A stretch of 64,000 bases of DNA from Takakia lepidozioides (lineage: Eukaryota > Streptophyta > Takakiopsida > Takakiales > Takakiaceae). The translations under genes were made by a program, and so were the position numbers. The notes below the pieces were generated by a model. That model ran no database searches. It had not been told where the DNA came from and worked only from the letters and a program-made list of their open reading frames with translations. Below, piece after piece: positions 22,901-34,164 of the stretch; the first letter of the stretch is position 1; each line of letters begins with the position of its first letter. The DNA is taken from the NCBI GenBank assembly GCA_030704615.1, contig CM060734.1, positions 47,446,042-47,510,041 of the forward strand. Direction: 5' to 3'.

Positions 22901-25453
22901 ATAATGTGGCTGTGCGCAGAGGAAGATTGTCACATACATTGCATAGGTGGTTTATCCGGCCGGTTACAATGGAAGCTGCCGGATTCGCTATAGGGCTCGG
23001 ATGAGACAAAACAGATAATCAAAGACCCAATTGCTGTAAAAACAATCCGCAGCTTGTGTGGGTGATTTTTGCAAAGAAAGACCAAAGGAGGAACCAAGAA
23101 AGTTAGGGTTGGGCAGAGCTCTCGCACGTCTGCGACGTGGACGAAGGCATCACAGACTTAAACAACGCGCTTACAATGGCGTTGCAGTCAGACAGTGTGG
23201 TGGGGCCTGCACCAAGAAGCGAGAAGGAAGGGGGAGGGGAGTCGAGGCATGCATTATTGGGCGCAGACGTGAATTCTTGTCGTTTCTGAGCTTCTACTGC
23301 TGGGTTTCCATCTGTTACATCTCTGAGTCCATCTTTCCGTATCTCCTAGGGTTGGGTATTTTGCTCGGTTTTGGTTTTTGGTGTATGAGGGTTTTCCACT
23401 TTTCTACCCTTCTGAAACAAACCTGCAAAGCTGCAGGAGTCAGCTATGGCTACCGACATTCCTACTCTCCATTGCCATTCTTCCTGCGGACCTATTCAGG
23501 ACCTAACTTTCCTGCTCGCGTGAAGAGGTGGGTGATTTCCGATCCTGGGGAGTAAAAACAGGAAAAATAGGAAACTTCGAATTGATTGCTGTGGTTTGCG
23601 CGTTGGCAGATGATTAACTTAGTCAGCGTTGTTAGCTTGAAATCGACATCACGTCACAATTTGGGAAATCTGAGTTGTCAGATCTGTCAAAAGTTCAGAT
23701 ACAGGAAGGGTATGTAGCAGGAGCGACACCAGTCTCCAGATGTATGGGTAGTTCCCAACAATACCTACATCTCCTTTGTTCGCTACTCTCTCTACGTTTT
23801 AGGTCTCCAATGACGCTGACGCAAGGTGTGACGGCCCGATTTTGTCATCTTGCTCCGTCCTCTGGAGAGATAGAAGCGTTTAGGTGACCCCCAGTTTGGC
23901 GAGGCCATGCATTCTTTGCTGTGGACTTTGGAGGTGTTCCTACTTTCACTACTTTTTTCCTGCAGAGTGCTGCCTAATGTGGGGGCATGATAGAGGGAGT
24001 GCATGTAGCTGATGGGAATCTAGAGTGCCTCTTTTGGCTGCAGCGGAGGCCGTTCCTCGTGCTGGCCTCTCCATAAATCCATTGAGCTTTTGTCGCACTT
24101 AGGCCTGCAGTGAAACTTCTGCTTCACCCTCCCCGCCTCTGCCCCACCCCATGTATCCCCAAATTCTTCAAATGTCGCTGGAAATCAATCAAGCAAGCCT
24201 TGCTGGCTGCCGTGGTCCCATGCCTACCGTCCCACACAAATCTACTTAACTTTTTCAAGGGATTTTTTCGCTGGATGGAGTATCTTTTCCCAGTAAAACA
24301 TGGGTGTTCGGGAATTGGGTTTCCCTGTTGTTGCTAAAAAAATATATCAAACAAGTGATGAATTTCAACAACGCCGAAGCCGAAGCCGCTGTTACGAAGA
24401 AGTGAAAGGTTGATGGGAACATGATGCACAGAGTACTGGCACACAGTAGACAAAAATCCACTTGAAGATTTCACAGAGAGGACAATGTACAATCATCCTT
24501 CAAGTTAAGTCCTGCATGCCATACTGTTAGTTGGAAATTGGCAATACTGGATGGTACATGTCTTGTAGAAGGGCTCATCATCACCGACCAAGACAACCCA
24601 GCTGCCAAATTTGGAATATCTCCAAGCTGCCTTAGGAATCAAGCACAAAGGGAATCAGGTCACTGGTTGTAATGTTAGAGCACAGCATCTGACAAGTCCT
24701 TTTACTAGGTCAGCAGCAGCCCCTCGGTCAGGAGTCTCTCACAATTATTTTTAGAAGACTGGACCCACACACATAATGGTTGCCTATTCTCCCTCAAGAA
24801 GAAAATGATGGTGGCTGGGCCTGAATAAGACTCGGTGGTGCAAGTGTCCATAAGCGGAGGGAAATAATTGGAGAAGTCACCCAAAGGAGGACTAAGTACA
24901 CGGAGGAGGGAAGCAAAGGAGGACTATGATTGACGCCTTTTGGCAATGATGCACTCTCCTCTCCCTCAAACACCGTGCCCAGATAATAAGTTGGGCACAC
25001 TCATCTCTCACACCACCGTCAGCACGAAGACAATGGCCAGTCCAGCAGCCTCTATGGGACATCTCACCATGCGAGCGAAACTTGTGTCTGGGCATACATT
25101 TATAACTGACCTAGACAAGTTGCTCTTGATGCTGGCCTGCAAGAACTGTGCGCTCCGTAGCTTAGGAGTAAAGGGAGCGCCTCGAAGAAACAGCGATGGG
25201 TCGCCTTCCAGGGTATGAGAAGTTTTCTCAGTGGTTGAAGGTACCAAGCATTCACGTGACTATCAAACAAACCAATCACTTTCTTTCTGTTATCAATTAC
25301 AACCGGATTCAGATTTGTTTCCGCAGTTCCATTACAGGGATTGTAGGAGGTGTGGACCACCTCCTCTAGGCGAAGGTCTTGCTAAGCAAAACTAGTTGGC
25401 AACAAATAAATGATCGAAAGAACGAAGGAAAGCCTGCCAGCCAGAAGTAGCAA
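22900..25453. other. Intergenic; unrecognised frame at 23058-23555
   Basis: The longest open frame is 23058-23555 (+, 165 codons). It is Arg-rich at the start (about residues 20-40) with a hydrophobic stretch in the middle (about residues 75-112) that could be a membrane segment. I know no family for it, and a splice or promoter context is not evident. The rest shows no coding signal. The end of the RPA1 gene lies at the right border of this stretch. Confidence 0.4.
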
Positions 25454-28400
25454 TTACATGAGAAACCATGGGGCATCCAGATTAGACTCAAGACCAACAC
25501 CGCACTGTCCCAGTTGTTGCCATTTAGTTTCGCAGGAAGGCACAGCATGGGGCTCACAGCTCCACCAACATTCGGAGTAGCAGCCTTGTGATGGTGCGTT
25601 GGTGTTGCTGGCAGGACCAGTACAGATGCCCCGGTAAGAATACATCGCGACATATTTGACAAGCAAAAGTCACCTGAATTTGGCCATGGCCTCCAATAGC
25701 AACTTGGATTCGGCCGCCCAATCCACCGCAGAAATCGAGCGCACAGTGACGCGTTGCCTCTTTTCATTCATGTACTCTGTCTGCGCCACACTGATGCGGA
25801 ACACATTTGGCACCCACATAGCCTTGCGGAGTGCACTTTCATATTGCTTCCCCTCCCCTTCCTACACATCCATTGCGCCCTTAGCATGTGAGTGTTTTGA
25901 AACAAGTCCCCAGTGTAAACTGACAAACATATCAAGCTCAGACACCAAGACACTTGCAGAAATTGACTGTATGAGAAAAGCACCGAGCAAAGGCTAGATT
26001 GATTACTTGCAATTCACTATGATAATGGCATCAAGAGGGCTCCACCTGAGATCTGATGACCGCCAAGCTCTCCGCGGGGACGCCCAGGAGCTGCTCTGCT
26101 TGCTCATTGAAGGCTGAGACCCAAGTTTCCCCAGATGAATCTGACATCTTAGCCAGCATGATGTACCTGCCATGCCCACAGTCAGTATCCACTGTTCACA
26201 CCACCTTCTACGGTAGAGAGCATGCAATGCAGCACTCAAACAAAGCATAAGAATTACCTGCGATTGCACTTTTCAGAAAGCTTTTGGCAGCCTTCGCACC
26301 AGTAGCTGCCACTGTGGTCTTCACTGACCTTCCGGTTGCAGGACATACATGCCAGGTACCACATGGCTTGCTCTGACTTAATGAAGCTGATGTAGGCCCT
26401 CACATGAAAATACTCAGCCTGCCATACCCATCCCCCCTAAGCCAAGTTTCCTGGAAAGCATTTTCTCCTGTCTCTAACCATCCACAAGTTGCTTGGATCA
26501 TCTTAACATCATTTACACCTCTGATGCCACATCCAAATTTAGGGCTGGACCTAGAGAGTGTTTTTAGCATCTACCTTATGCATCTCCCTCTACTGTCTAA
26601 GAGTAATGTACGGAACTGACCTTGCCTTCACCTATAGATGGTAGGGTGACCTCTGAAAGAACAGCGCGTTCTCCATAGTTGGACTGTGCGCCCGTGCGTG
26701 CCACAGCCCCAGGAAGGCTGGCACCTGCTGCTGTCAAAGTAGCAGCTTTGCCATCTTGCTCATACCTGCCCACCCATACAAAATTCGTTCTTTTTCAATG
26801 TCATAAGGCTGGCCATTTCCGTTTTTACGACCATGTTAACAACCTACTGAGCTCATGGTGTGTTGTAAGTGATTCTGGTAAGAAAATATGTACTCTGCAT
26901 ATGCATAGTCAGGATAGAGAGCAGTACAGCAAACTTTGAGATGCAACAGAGAAGAACCACTGACCATTGCTGAAGGGGAAGGGCATCAGGTATCTCTGGA
27001 TTGATGGTGACCATGCTGTTCATAGTAGTTGACAGCGACACCCCTGCCAGTGCACATATCACATCTGTCAATTAGAATGCAATGTCCACATCAACAGAAA
27101 ATTTCATTGAAGATCACGCAGACGGTTTTCTCGTAGGGGGAGGACAGATTCAGAGGCCACTGAGTGCACTGCAGAAATGTTGAACTCATACAAAAGAAAA
27201 CTTGCTCATCTCTTCTAGAATCCAAAGACAGTGGTCGAACGGTCATGGTGAGCAAAGATAAATACCTTGGAAGTCACTAACACGTAGTGCTTTGACCAGC
27301 AGGGTCGGGAAGGTATTCACGCTGTCTGCCAGGACACCCCCTTCTTTTATTGCCATGTCGTTCCAAAGACTCACCACCACAGTCTTCTCACTGTCATTCC
27401 AAGACACAACGACTCAGTAAAACCACCCCTGGTGCTCCCCAGAAGGTCCTTCCCCACTATGATTAAGCACTTCCTCACAAGGAGGTTCAAAACTGGGGTG
27501 TAAGATTTTCAGTGAACCACAACTTCACTTCCATTGGCTCACCTTTGATCTGCAATCGTGACATCTCGTTTTGGAACCTCCTCATTGTTGCTTTTGCGGC
27601 GTATCATTACAAGAGATCCAACACTTTGGACAACCCCAATCACGTCTGCAAAAAATAGAGACAATCTCACTGTAACGCATTAGCTTTCCCTCCACTGGAT
27701 TAATCAACATTCAGTGCCTAGAAAATGCCCTCAATATAACAAAGACAAATGATTACCAGTATGTTAATGCACTCAGTTGGTTTAGTGAGTTTTGGCTGCT
27801 GGGGCAAGTTGTTAGCAAAAGAAGAGTGAGGAGAAGAGAGGCTTACCCACAAGTTCCTTTCCATTGACATAGGGCCCCAGTTCATCAATCTTCACAAACT
27901 TATATTTGACATCCGGCATCTTGCCAAAACCTCCTTCCTCGGCAACTTCATCCACCTCAGAGTTGGCACTGAGTGTCATCTCATAGTCATTTTTTACTGT
28001 TGCATATTGCTTGTTTGCTACTCGCAAGCTGCCTTTGGATATGAGGTACACCTGCATCAAAGTGGACATTGCTACATCATATTTCAGTTCTCAATGTGAG
28101 ATCCCAGCCACCATGCTAACATGATTTCGATCAGTGAGAGAAATCCAAACCTGTCATACCTAGTCCTATTCAAATTCACTTTACTTGTTGCAATTTCGGA
28201 CAGTCAGAGACCAGGAGTGTTAAGTTGCAAGTTTACCTTGCCTAGCTGCAACTTGCTGAAAAATTTGTCAGCTGCTTCTTTAAACATAGTTGCCCGAATC
28301 TGTGTTCCCTGCTCTCAGCTCACACCAAAAACACCACCAATCAGATTCAGCTCTACTCTGAAGTGCAAGATGGAAAAAAAAAGTCCCATGACAGAACACC

Positions 28401-28581
28401 CGTGCAGGCACAAGGGACATACATCCTCATCGGTGAGCTCAACATTGAAAACATTGCCCTCGCCTCGCGCATTCTTGAATGTGCGCAAAGGACCCTTGCC
28501 GGTCACCCTCACTTTGATTGTCCAGTTGCCTTGGTATGGGTTAAGCGACACTAGTGGATACACTCTCCTCGAGAAACCCAT
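25454..28581 (-). CDS. RPA1: Replication protein A large subunit (RPA1/RPA70-like), short form
   Basis: This is the single-strand DNA-binding subunit of the RPA heterotrimer, acting in replication, repair and meiosis. Exons: 28423-28581, 28237-28308, 27847-28051, 27543-27645, 27266-27390, 26965-27043, 26621-26765, 26258-26418, 26046-26166, 25674-25861, 25454-25607. All phases close and give 503 residues. DBD-A opens with YPLVSLNPYQGNWTIKVRV and NARGEGNVFNVEL. DBD-B follows with YLISKGSL and DVIGVVQSVG, and DBD-C has the zinc ribbon CMSC-x13-CEGC near the AYISFIKSEQ segment. The C-terminal helix region with EYMNEKRQRVTV and AAESKLLLEAMAKF mediates trimer formation in this family. The N-terminal DBD-F and linker normal for RPA1 are absent: an in-frame stop lies 21 nt upstream of the chosen ATG. 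The last exon (Cys-rich, 51 codons) is less certain. Confidence 0.92.
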
Positions 28582-28814
28582 CCGTGGCTGTGTGGATCGT
28601 CAAGGTCACTTTTGAAACAGGGAAGACACTGCACTATCACTTCTCCTCGCCAACTTCGCAGTGAGGATCTCCACAACGCTGGAGCACAAAAGCAGAGGAC
28701 AATGAGCTCGGCTTCGTCCAGCCCGGGAAGATGAAGACGGGGGAAGACGATGGCGGGAAGCTGCAGCGCGGGAGGCGTTCAAGTATGTGGATGAATGTCT
28801 TCCCTTCCTACTCA

Positions 28815-28995
28815 TATCCATGGATGAGACTATTCCTCATTCCGATGGGGCATTATACGTACACATCCTCTGGATGCATACTACGTAGATGGATGGATAC
28901 ATATATCCATGGATGAGAATATTCCTCATCCCGATGAGGCATTATACGCACACATCCTCCCAATACACATTACGTAGATGGATGAATACGTATAG
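28815..28995. repeat. Two-copy tandem repeat, period 89 bp
   Basis: Copies starting at 28821 and 28910 share CCATGGATGAGA, TATTCCTCATYCCGATG, GGCATTATACG, ACACATCCTC and ACGTAGATGGATG. They differ by scattered substitutions but almost no indels. The pair lies about 250 bp upstream of the RPA1 start codon. Confidence 0.9.
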
Positions 28996-29214
28996 AGGTT
29001 CAGATATAGATGCTCTCTCTCTCCCCTCTCTCCCTCTCGGAACTCTACGAGGTAGCCCTTGTGTACACTCTGCTCCTACTCTGCTCAGATACTAAGTCAA
29101 CTGATGCAAAGGTTCCACGATCGACATGTAGCCACCATGTGGAATGAAAATTACCGACATTCATTGGAAAGGATACTGATTGTTAACAGATGAAATTATC
29201 TCAAAGAACCAAGA

Positions 29215-29560
29215 TTGGCTGGCAGCCAGCAGTAGGATTGTATGATCTGGGACGTGGGGCCAGGTGTGGGGCATATTCCAGCTTTTCTTAAGACCAACAT
29301 CGGGCCCTCCCAATACTTCAGAGTTTGGACAATAGCAGCTTGCATTATCTACGGAAGCAACTGAGTGCTCACTGATACGTCGTTCATCATGTAGTGGATC
29401 TATGCGACAGTGATCATAAACACATTTGACACGGTCCACATTGCCAAGTTGTTGGTATTGCTTCACGCCCCACTTTCATTGATATCCAGTTCAGTCCTGA
29501 GCACTTGCTAGTGTCTTGAAACAAGTCGCCAGTGTGAATTGACAAAACAGGTCGCGCCCC
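29215..29560 (-). pseudogene. Relic of RPA1 C-terminal exons (tandem duplicate)
   Basis: This segment is a diverged copy of the 3' part of the RPA1 gene downstream. Near-identical words occur in the same order: TTGAAACAAGTCSCCAGTGT and TGACAAA (29513-29545 versus 25893-25925), TATTGCTTC followed by a C-rich run (29453 versus 25843), ACACATTTG (29421 versus 25801), AAGACCAACA (29289 versus 25490) and GGCAGCCAG (29220 versus 25434). Translated in the matching frame, KQYQQ corresponds to KQYES and DVGLKKSW to GVGLESNL. The protein is otherwise badly decayed. It lies head-to-tail upstream of the intact gene. Confidence 0.75.
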
Positions 29561-31335
29561 TGGGATCGATGCCCCTTTTCAAAAACATGGCCTGGTTTGA
29601 ACAAATATGGTTTGCAGGGCTCTACCAAGAGAGGTTCAACCTTATTCTATGTAATTGAACTTCAACTGACTGCCTCAACGACATATAGGGGAAGAGAAAA
29701 AGAGGATAATATGTATGTGACAAGACTCCGAGCAAAAAAGACTCGGACGGGGACCAAACAACCAGAAGAAAATGAAGAAAAGAACGGAAAAGATCTAGTA
29801 TAGTGAAAGCTGATCGAAGAAGAAGTGAGTAAGAAGAGAGCACTAAATTCGGACTGCTCTAAAAGATGTAAAAGCTTACAAGCAGAAGCCGCAGTGGCGA
29901 TGACGACAGAACAAGGGACTCGGGGAAGATGACAATGCAGCCATGCTGTAGAAATCCATCCATCCAATAAAAGAATCTTGGTGGATATTGTTGCTATTTT
30001 CAGCTTCAGACTCAGAACTTCATCCCTAGGGCATATTCCTAGAATATAAAGAGACGCCGGTTTAAGGTCTTCAATACTTTCCTTGAACATAGAGAATATT
30101 ATACAATAGTCCGTAATGGTAGGGAATATTCATATGGAAAGCTCGGTTGGAGAGAATTGAGGAGGAAAAAATTAGGTATGAAGGCGGCGGTAATGTGGCA
30201 GTGTGACTGCGTCTGCCGCTTCCAGCGCCGCGTCCCTCCCCAGTCTCTCCTTCACGTGTCCGATCCTCCCTCCTACCACCACTCGTTCACAGCCCTTCTT
30301 TCTCTCTCCAAAACCCACATGCACTTGTGGATGGGGACACATACGATCTAGCCTCCTCTGGATAAGAGTGTCACGTAGATCCCTCTGCAGTTTCTCTCCA
30401 GCCGCTTTCATAGTAGGATACCTGTCAAACACGGCTGGAATTCTAGCTTGCAAGGTGTTGTCAAATTCTCCTAGCGAAGAGAACGTGACCACCTGTGTGT
30501 GCGGAAATATGTAGGGCGAAAGTAAGGGATGGAGCAAAGAGTTCTTGTTATGTACAGCTGTTGTGTACACCATAATGAGCGATTATTGAAGACTCGAGGA
30601 CTGAGGAATGGTTCCAATTCGGCCAGGATTTTTCTTTCAGGTGATAAGGTAGAGTTCTAATTCTACCTTGAGTGTGACGCTCCCTTACATCATCTACCAC
30701 TGCAGGCGACAAGACCGGCGTGTGCATACATATCAGTATGAAGGAAGAAGTGGAGCAAAGCAATTAACAAGCTGGCTGACTGGATCTTTCAGGTACGATA
30801 ACATGTTGAGCGGGCATTAAGAGATGGACAAGCAGTCGGAAGGACTGAGCATCATAATAGTGCCAATTCCCTCAGGATTGTTTTTCAAGAACATACATAA
30901 TCGATCACGTATATGTAGTCTGAATTCTAGCTTCTGAAGTGCCTTCTTGTGAAACTAGCATTTGAGGCTATCAACTCATACCTAATGTCGAGGTTGATCT
31001 TAATCCAACAATCAGTTGTGTTGAAATGCCCAGTGAGATCAATATCACCTCCAATACAACTCGTCAGTCCATTAGAAAGACGTGTAAAGTGATTGGGTTT
31101 AAGTAACTTTTTTTTCTCTATCGATCGAGGATCGGTTTTTATGTGTAGACTACATGGTCTTCTCTGAGGATATTTTAATCCCCGCAAGATATACAGTAGC
31201 TTCTACCTTTCAAATCACAGCTACCGACAGCACAGGTCAATTGAGCTATGATCTTCTTGTTTGTTAGATTTTATTCTCATTTAGATAGGGTGTGCTGAAA
31301 ACGAGCAAGCTTGTGATTTTTTTCACAGGAGGATC

Positions 31336-32441
31336 ATGACAGGAGGGATAGGCCCGACAGGGGTCAATACAGCCTGTGCGGCATGCAAGTATCAGCGGCG
31401 CAAGTGTGCACCTGACTGTCCGTTGGCACCCTACTTCCCACCAGAGCAGCCCAAGCGGTTCCACAATGTACACAAACTGTTTGGGGTGAGCAACATCTTG
31501 CGTATCTTGCGCTCGGTGGAACCCAGCAAGCGTGAAGACGCAGTGAAGTCAATTGTGTATGAAGCTGATGCGCGAGAGAAGGATCCTGTGCACGGATGCC
31601 TGGGCGTCATCTCCTTGTTGCAGAGCCAGGTGAGAAAGCTGAAGGAGGAGCTGGCAATAGTGCGTGATCAAATTTACCTAGTGAAACAACAGCAACAACA
31701 CGCCGTTTCTATCTTTAACCAGGCCTATGCTCATCAGCATCAACAACCTGCAGACTTTGTGCATCATCAGTTGCCATTCGGCGGCACATCCCATCAGAGC
31801 TTCAATGAACATGGAGGACAACCCAACAGCTTCAATGATAAATTACATGCATTTCATGATCATTCCAGGTGAGCTGGATCAACTGGTGCGTGGATGTTGC
31901 ACTCAATTATGGCTCTGAAATTGAATTCAAATCTTGAATTGTGTAAACCTTGAAATTGAAGCCAGTTGTACATTCCAACTTCTGTACATATCTCTCGCTT
32001 TCCAATGACAACTAAATAGGAGTCTTGAAGTACTACATGTACCAGTTGTGCAATTGTCTAAAACTTGAACTAATTGTTTTCTAAAGGTTTGCGGTAGATG
32101 CAACGGATCAATTGCACCAGGCATTTGGGCAGCACATGAAAGGACATCCTGCAGAAAATCACTTCAATCAGTCAAGATTGGCACATGAGATGGCATATGG
32201 AACAGGGGAATCCGCATCGTTGCAAGAGGATGAGCAAACAGGTACCAGCAGCACATTAGCTGATCTCATGCAGAGACAGGGCGTCTTCAACCTAACTGAT
32301 ACTTCTTTGCAGCATGATCCACCAAGTAGAGGGAGCATGCAACAGACAGTGGATGACGATCGATCTGTTTCTGATCCAGAAAATTTGCGCACTGCTGGTG
32401 TCCATTTGTCACTGAAAAATCAGTATTCCATGTCATGGTGA
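31336..32441 (+). CDS. LBD: LOB-domain (LBD/ASL) transcription factor, two exons
   Basis: This is a plant-specific DNA-binding regulator of organ-boundary and lateral-organ development. Exons 31336-31868 and 32087-32441 join in phase (AG|G) and give 295 residues. The LOB domain shows all three parts. The zinc-finger-like block is CAACKYQRRKCAPDC (CX2CX6CX3C, Cys 14, 17, 24, 28). The GAS block has FGVSNILRIL. The coiled coil near residues 93-119 has GCLGVISLLQSQVRKLKEEL, close to the class I LX6LX3LX6L pattern. The C-terminal half is rich in Gln and His and has no known domain. The single intron after the LOB-encoding part is typical of the family. I cannot assign it to a numbered orthologue. 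Confidence 0.95.
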
Positions 32442-33980
32442 ATTTCAAGCTGACCAACTGGTAAAATATAAGGGTCCATGATGAGCAGCTTATAGCTCAG
32501 GTACTTCTCAAGGCGCCGTTCAACTGCACATTGTTCCAGATGGACGTAGAAACCTATGGAGACATCTGGTTTTTATTGTGGCGCAGCTCCTGTAGTGCAG
32601 TTACAAGGTCCAAAGTTTCTAGGATCCATCGATCGATTTTTGGAGTTCACCTAAGTCAAAAAAAAATGTCTAACCCCTGGAATCTGAGACAGTGGATTCA
32701 GAGTGAAGCTCTAGAGAGTGAAGAGAACATAGAACTAGGACATTATATCAGACTGTTTGTGACTGTAGATGAAGCCCGGATAATTAGGGTACCCACCTGG
32801 GTGAAATGGGACATGTTGAGGTAGATTAATTGGAAGCAGGGTACTTTTGAAAATGCGCCTTTGCAAAAGATTACTTTAGATTCTTTTGACGATGGCCCTA
32901 GCCGTGCATGTCACTCAAATTGGACTTGTAGCCTTTCAAGGTGCTGTGCACAGAAAATTAGTTAGAGAAATAGCGTTCCGGCCAGGGCCCATGCTCGGCC
33001 GGCCCATGTCTCTAGAGTTTGTATATGATCTAGATTGCTTCTAGGGACTTTTTAAATTTCTTTTTTCTCAAGATATGTGTTTGTGTTTTAATCATGGATC
33101 ATTAGAGATCAGGAGGATGTAGCAAGCGTAACTTATAGTGTCACTTCACCCCAACAGGCTCCCGCACTTCGAAGGTGGCCCTTTACCGGGGAAACGCCCC
33201 ATGGATCAGTATTCGCAAGAGCACTCTCCATTGAGCTTGGAATCAGGACCTGATTGTGGAGACTAGACATGCATACATGTAATTTATACACGGCGAGTGT
33301 CAGGCTCGCACTAAACTCGTGACTGGTACTGTCATGATGCAAGGTTCATCCCAGTGATTAATTAATGTAGATACTCGACAACAAGGCGGTGAAGCCCTAG
33401 AAAATATTCATGGCGAAGATCTCAATTCGCAATTCATGTTGCGACATGAATTGTCACAAGAACCATCCTGGCTCCACTCTGACAACTACATACAAAAGCT
33501 TCGCTAGAAAGTGAAGCTCACAAGCTATGGTGGCAGGAGCCAGCTCACACGAAGCCTGCGTGGGCACGACGGCATAGTCACCGTCTACAAGATAGATGAA
33601 CGTCATCCATCATCCAAAAACATGTCGGCTTCAACTTGTTCCAACCATGGGAACATGTACGCTATCTAACACGGATCGAACCCTCGTACCCTCATCCCTT
33701 CAAATAAAACTCATGTTGCGTCAACGTTTTTTTTTTTTTGTTTCTTTTTCCTTAAGCGTTTTTTATTGTCCAATTTTCGCCAGATTTCGACCTCAAAAAA
33801 TAAAATGGAATATTCTGTCGAAAATTCCCTGTTTTTCGTGGATGAAATCGCCAAATTTTTCCAAATAAAAAATAAATGATATAAATGGATTAAAGTACAG
33901 ATATGGATGAATTTCAGTGGATGAACAGAATGTACCGCTTTTTTCTGCAAAACCCTGTAGCCACTCGTGCTGTTTTCCAA
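32442..33980. other. LBD downstream region; no gene recognised
   Basis: The first few hundred bases are probably the 3' untranslated region of the LBD gene. The frame at 32531-32824 has no recognisable features. A T homopolymer lies at 33728-33740. A minus-strand B-box-like word (GGTTCGATCC, 33667-33676) is present but has no matching A box. Confidence 0.5.
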
Positions 33981-33983
33981 ATT

Positions 33984-34164
33984 TCTTAATAGTGAGAGGA
34001 GAAAATAACCTCTTTCACAGTAACCAGCCATGAGGCGTAGGAATGGGACACCACCCAGTAACCATACCACACCCGTCAGTAGCAAGATTTGACCCCAGAG
34101 TCGTCACTATTAAGTGGCATGATTTGTGAGCTGTCGCTCCCAGGTGTTTCCCTTTTTTTTTTTT
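33984..34164. repeat. tRNA-derived SINE, rearranged: inverted body joined to forward tail
   Basis: From 33984 to about 34105 the sequence is the reverse complement of the body of the SINE at 37066-37318. It shares GAGAAAATAACCTCTTTCA on +, with a B-box-like GGGTCAAATC read on the minus strand at 34087-34096. From about 34105 the family tail CACTATTAAG..GATTTGTGAGC.GTCGCTCCC runs in the forward direction and ends in a 12-T run (34153-34164). Body and tail therefore face opposite ways. The T run abuts the 3' end of the minus-strand LINE. Confidence 0.7.

Larger units (their letters stand above)
28600..31335. other. RPA1 upstream region: repeat, RPA1 relic, unrecognised frames
   Basis: Besides the tandem repeat and RPA1 relic listed separately, this region holds minus frames at 29662-30090 and 30172-30573. 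The second contains a possible phase-0 exon (about 30417-30500, flanked by CACAG and GTATCC) reading VVTFSSLGEFDNTLQARI, which I cannot assign. No DBD-F-like N-terminal exon of RPA1 could be found. The stretch next to 31335 is the promoter side of the LBD gene. Confidence 0.5.

Noticed and set aside
23058-23555. 165-codon plus frame as a gene
   Set aside because: Arg-rich, then hydrophobic composition without known family; no promoter or splice evidence, so it is only mentioned in the intergenic entry.
28882-28995. Short tandem repeat as a CRISPR-like array
   Set aside because: Only two adjoining copies with no spacers, in plant nuclear DNA.
33667-33676. B-box-like GGTTCGATCC on the minus strand, possible tRNA gene or SINE
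   Set aside because: No A box at the right distance upstream, no cloverleaf, and no family tail; a chance match is likely.
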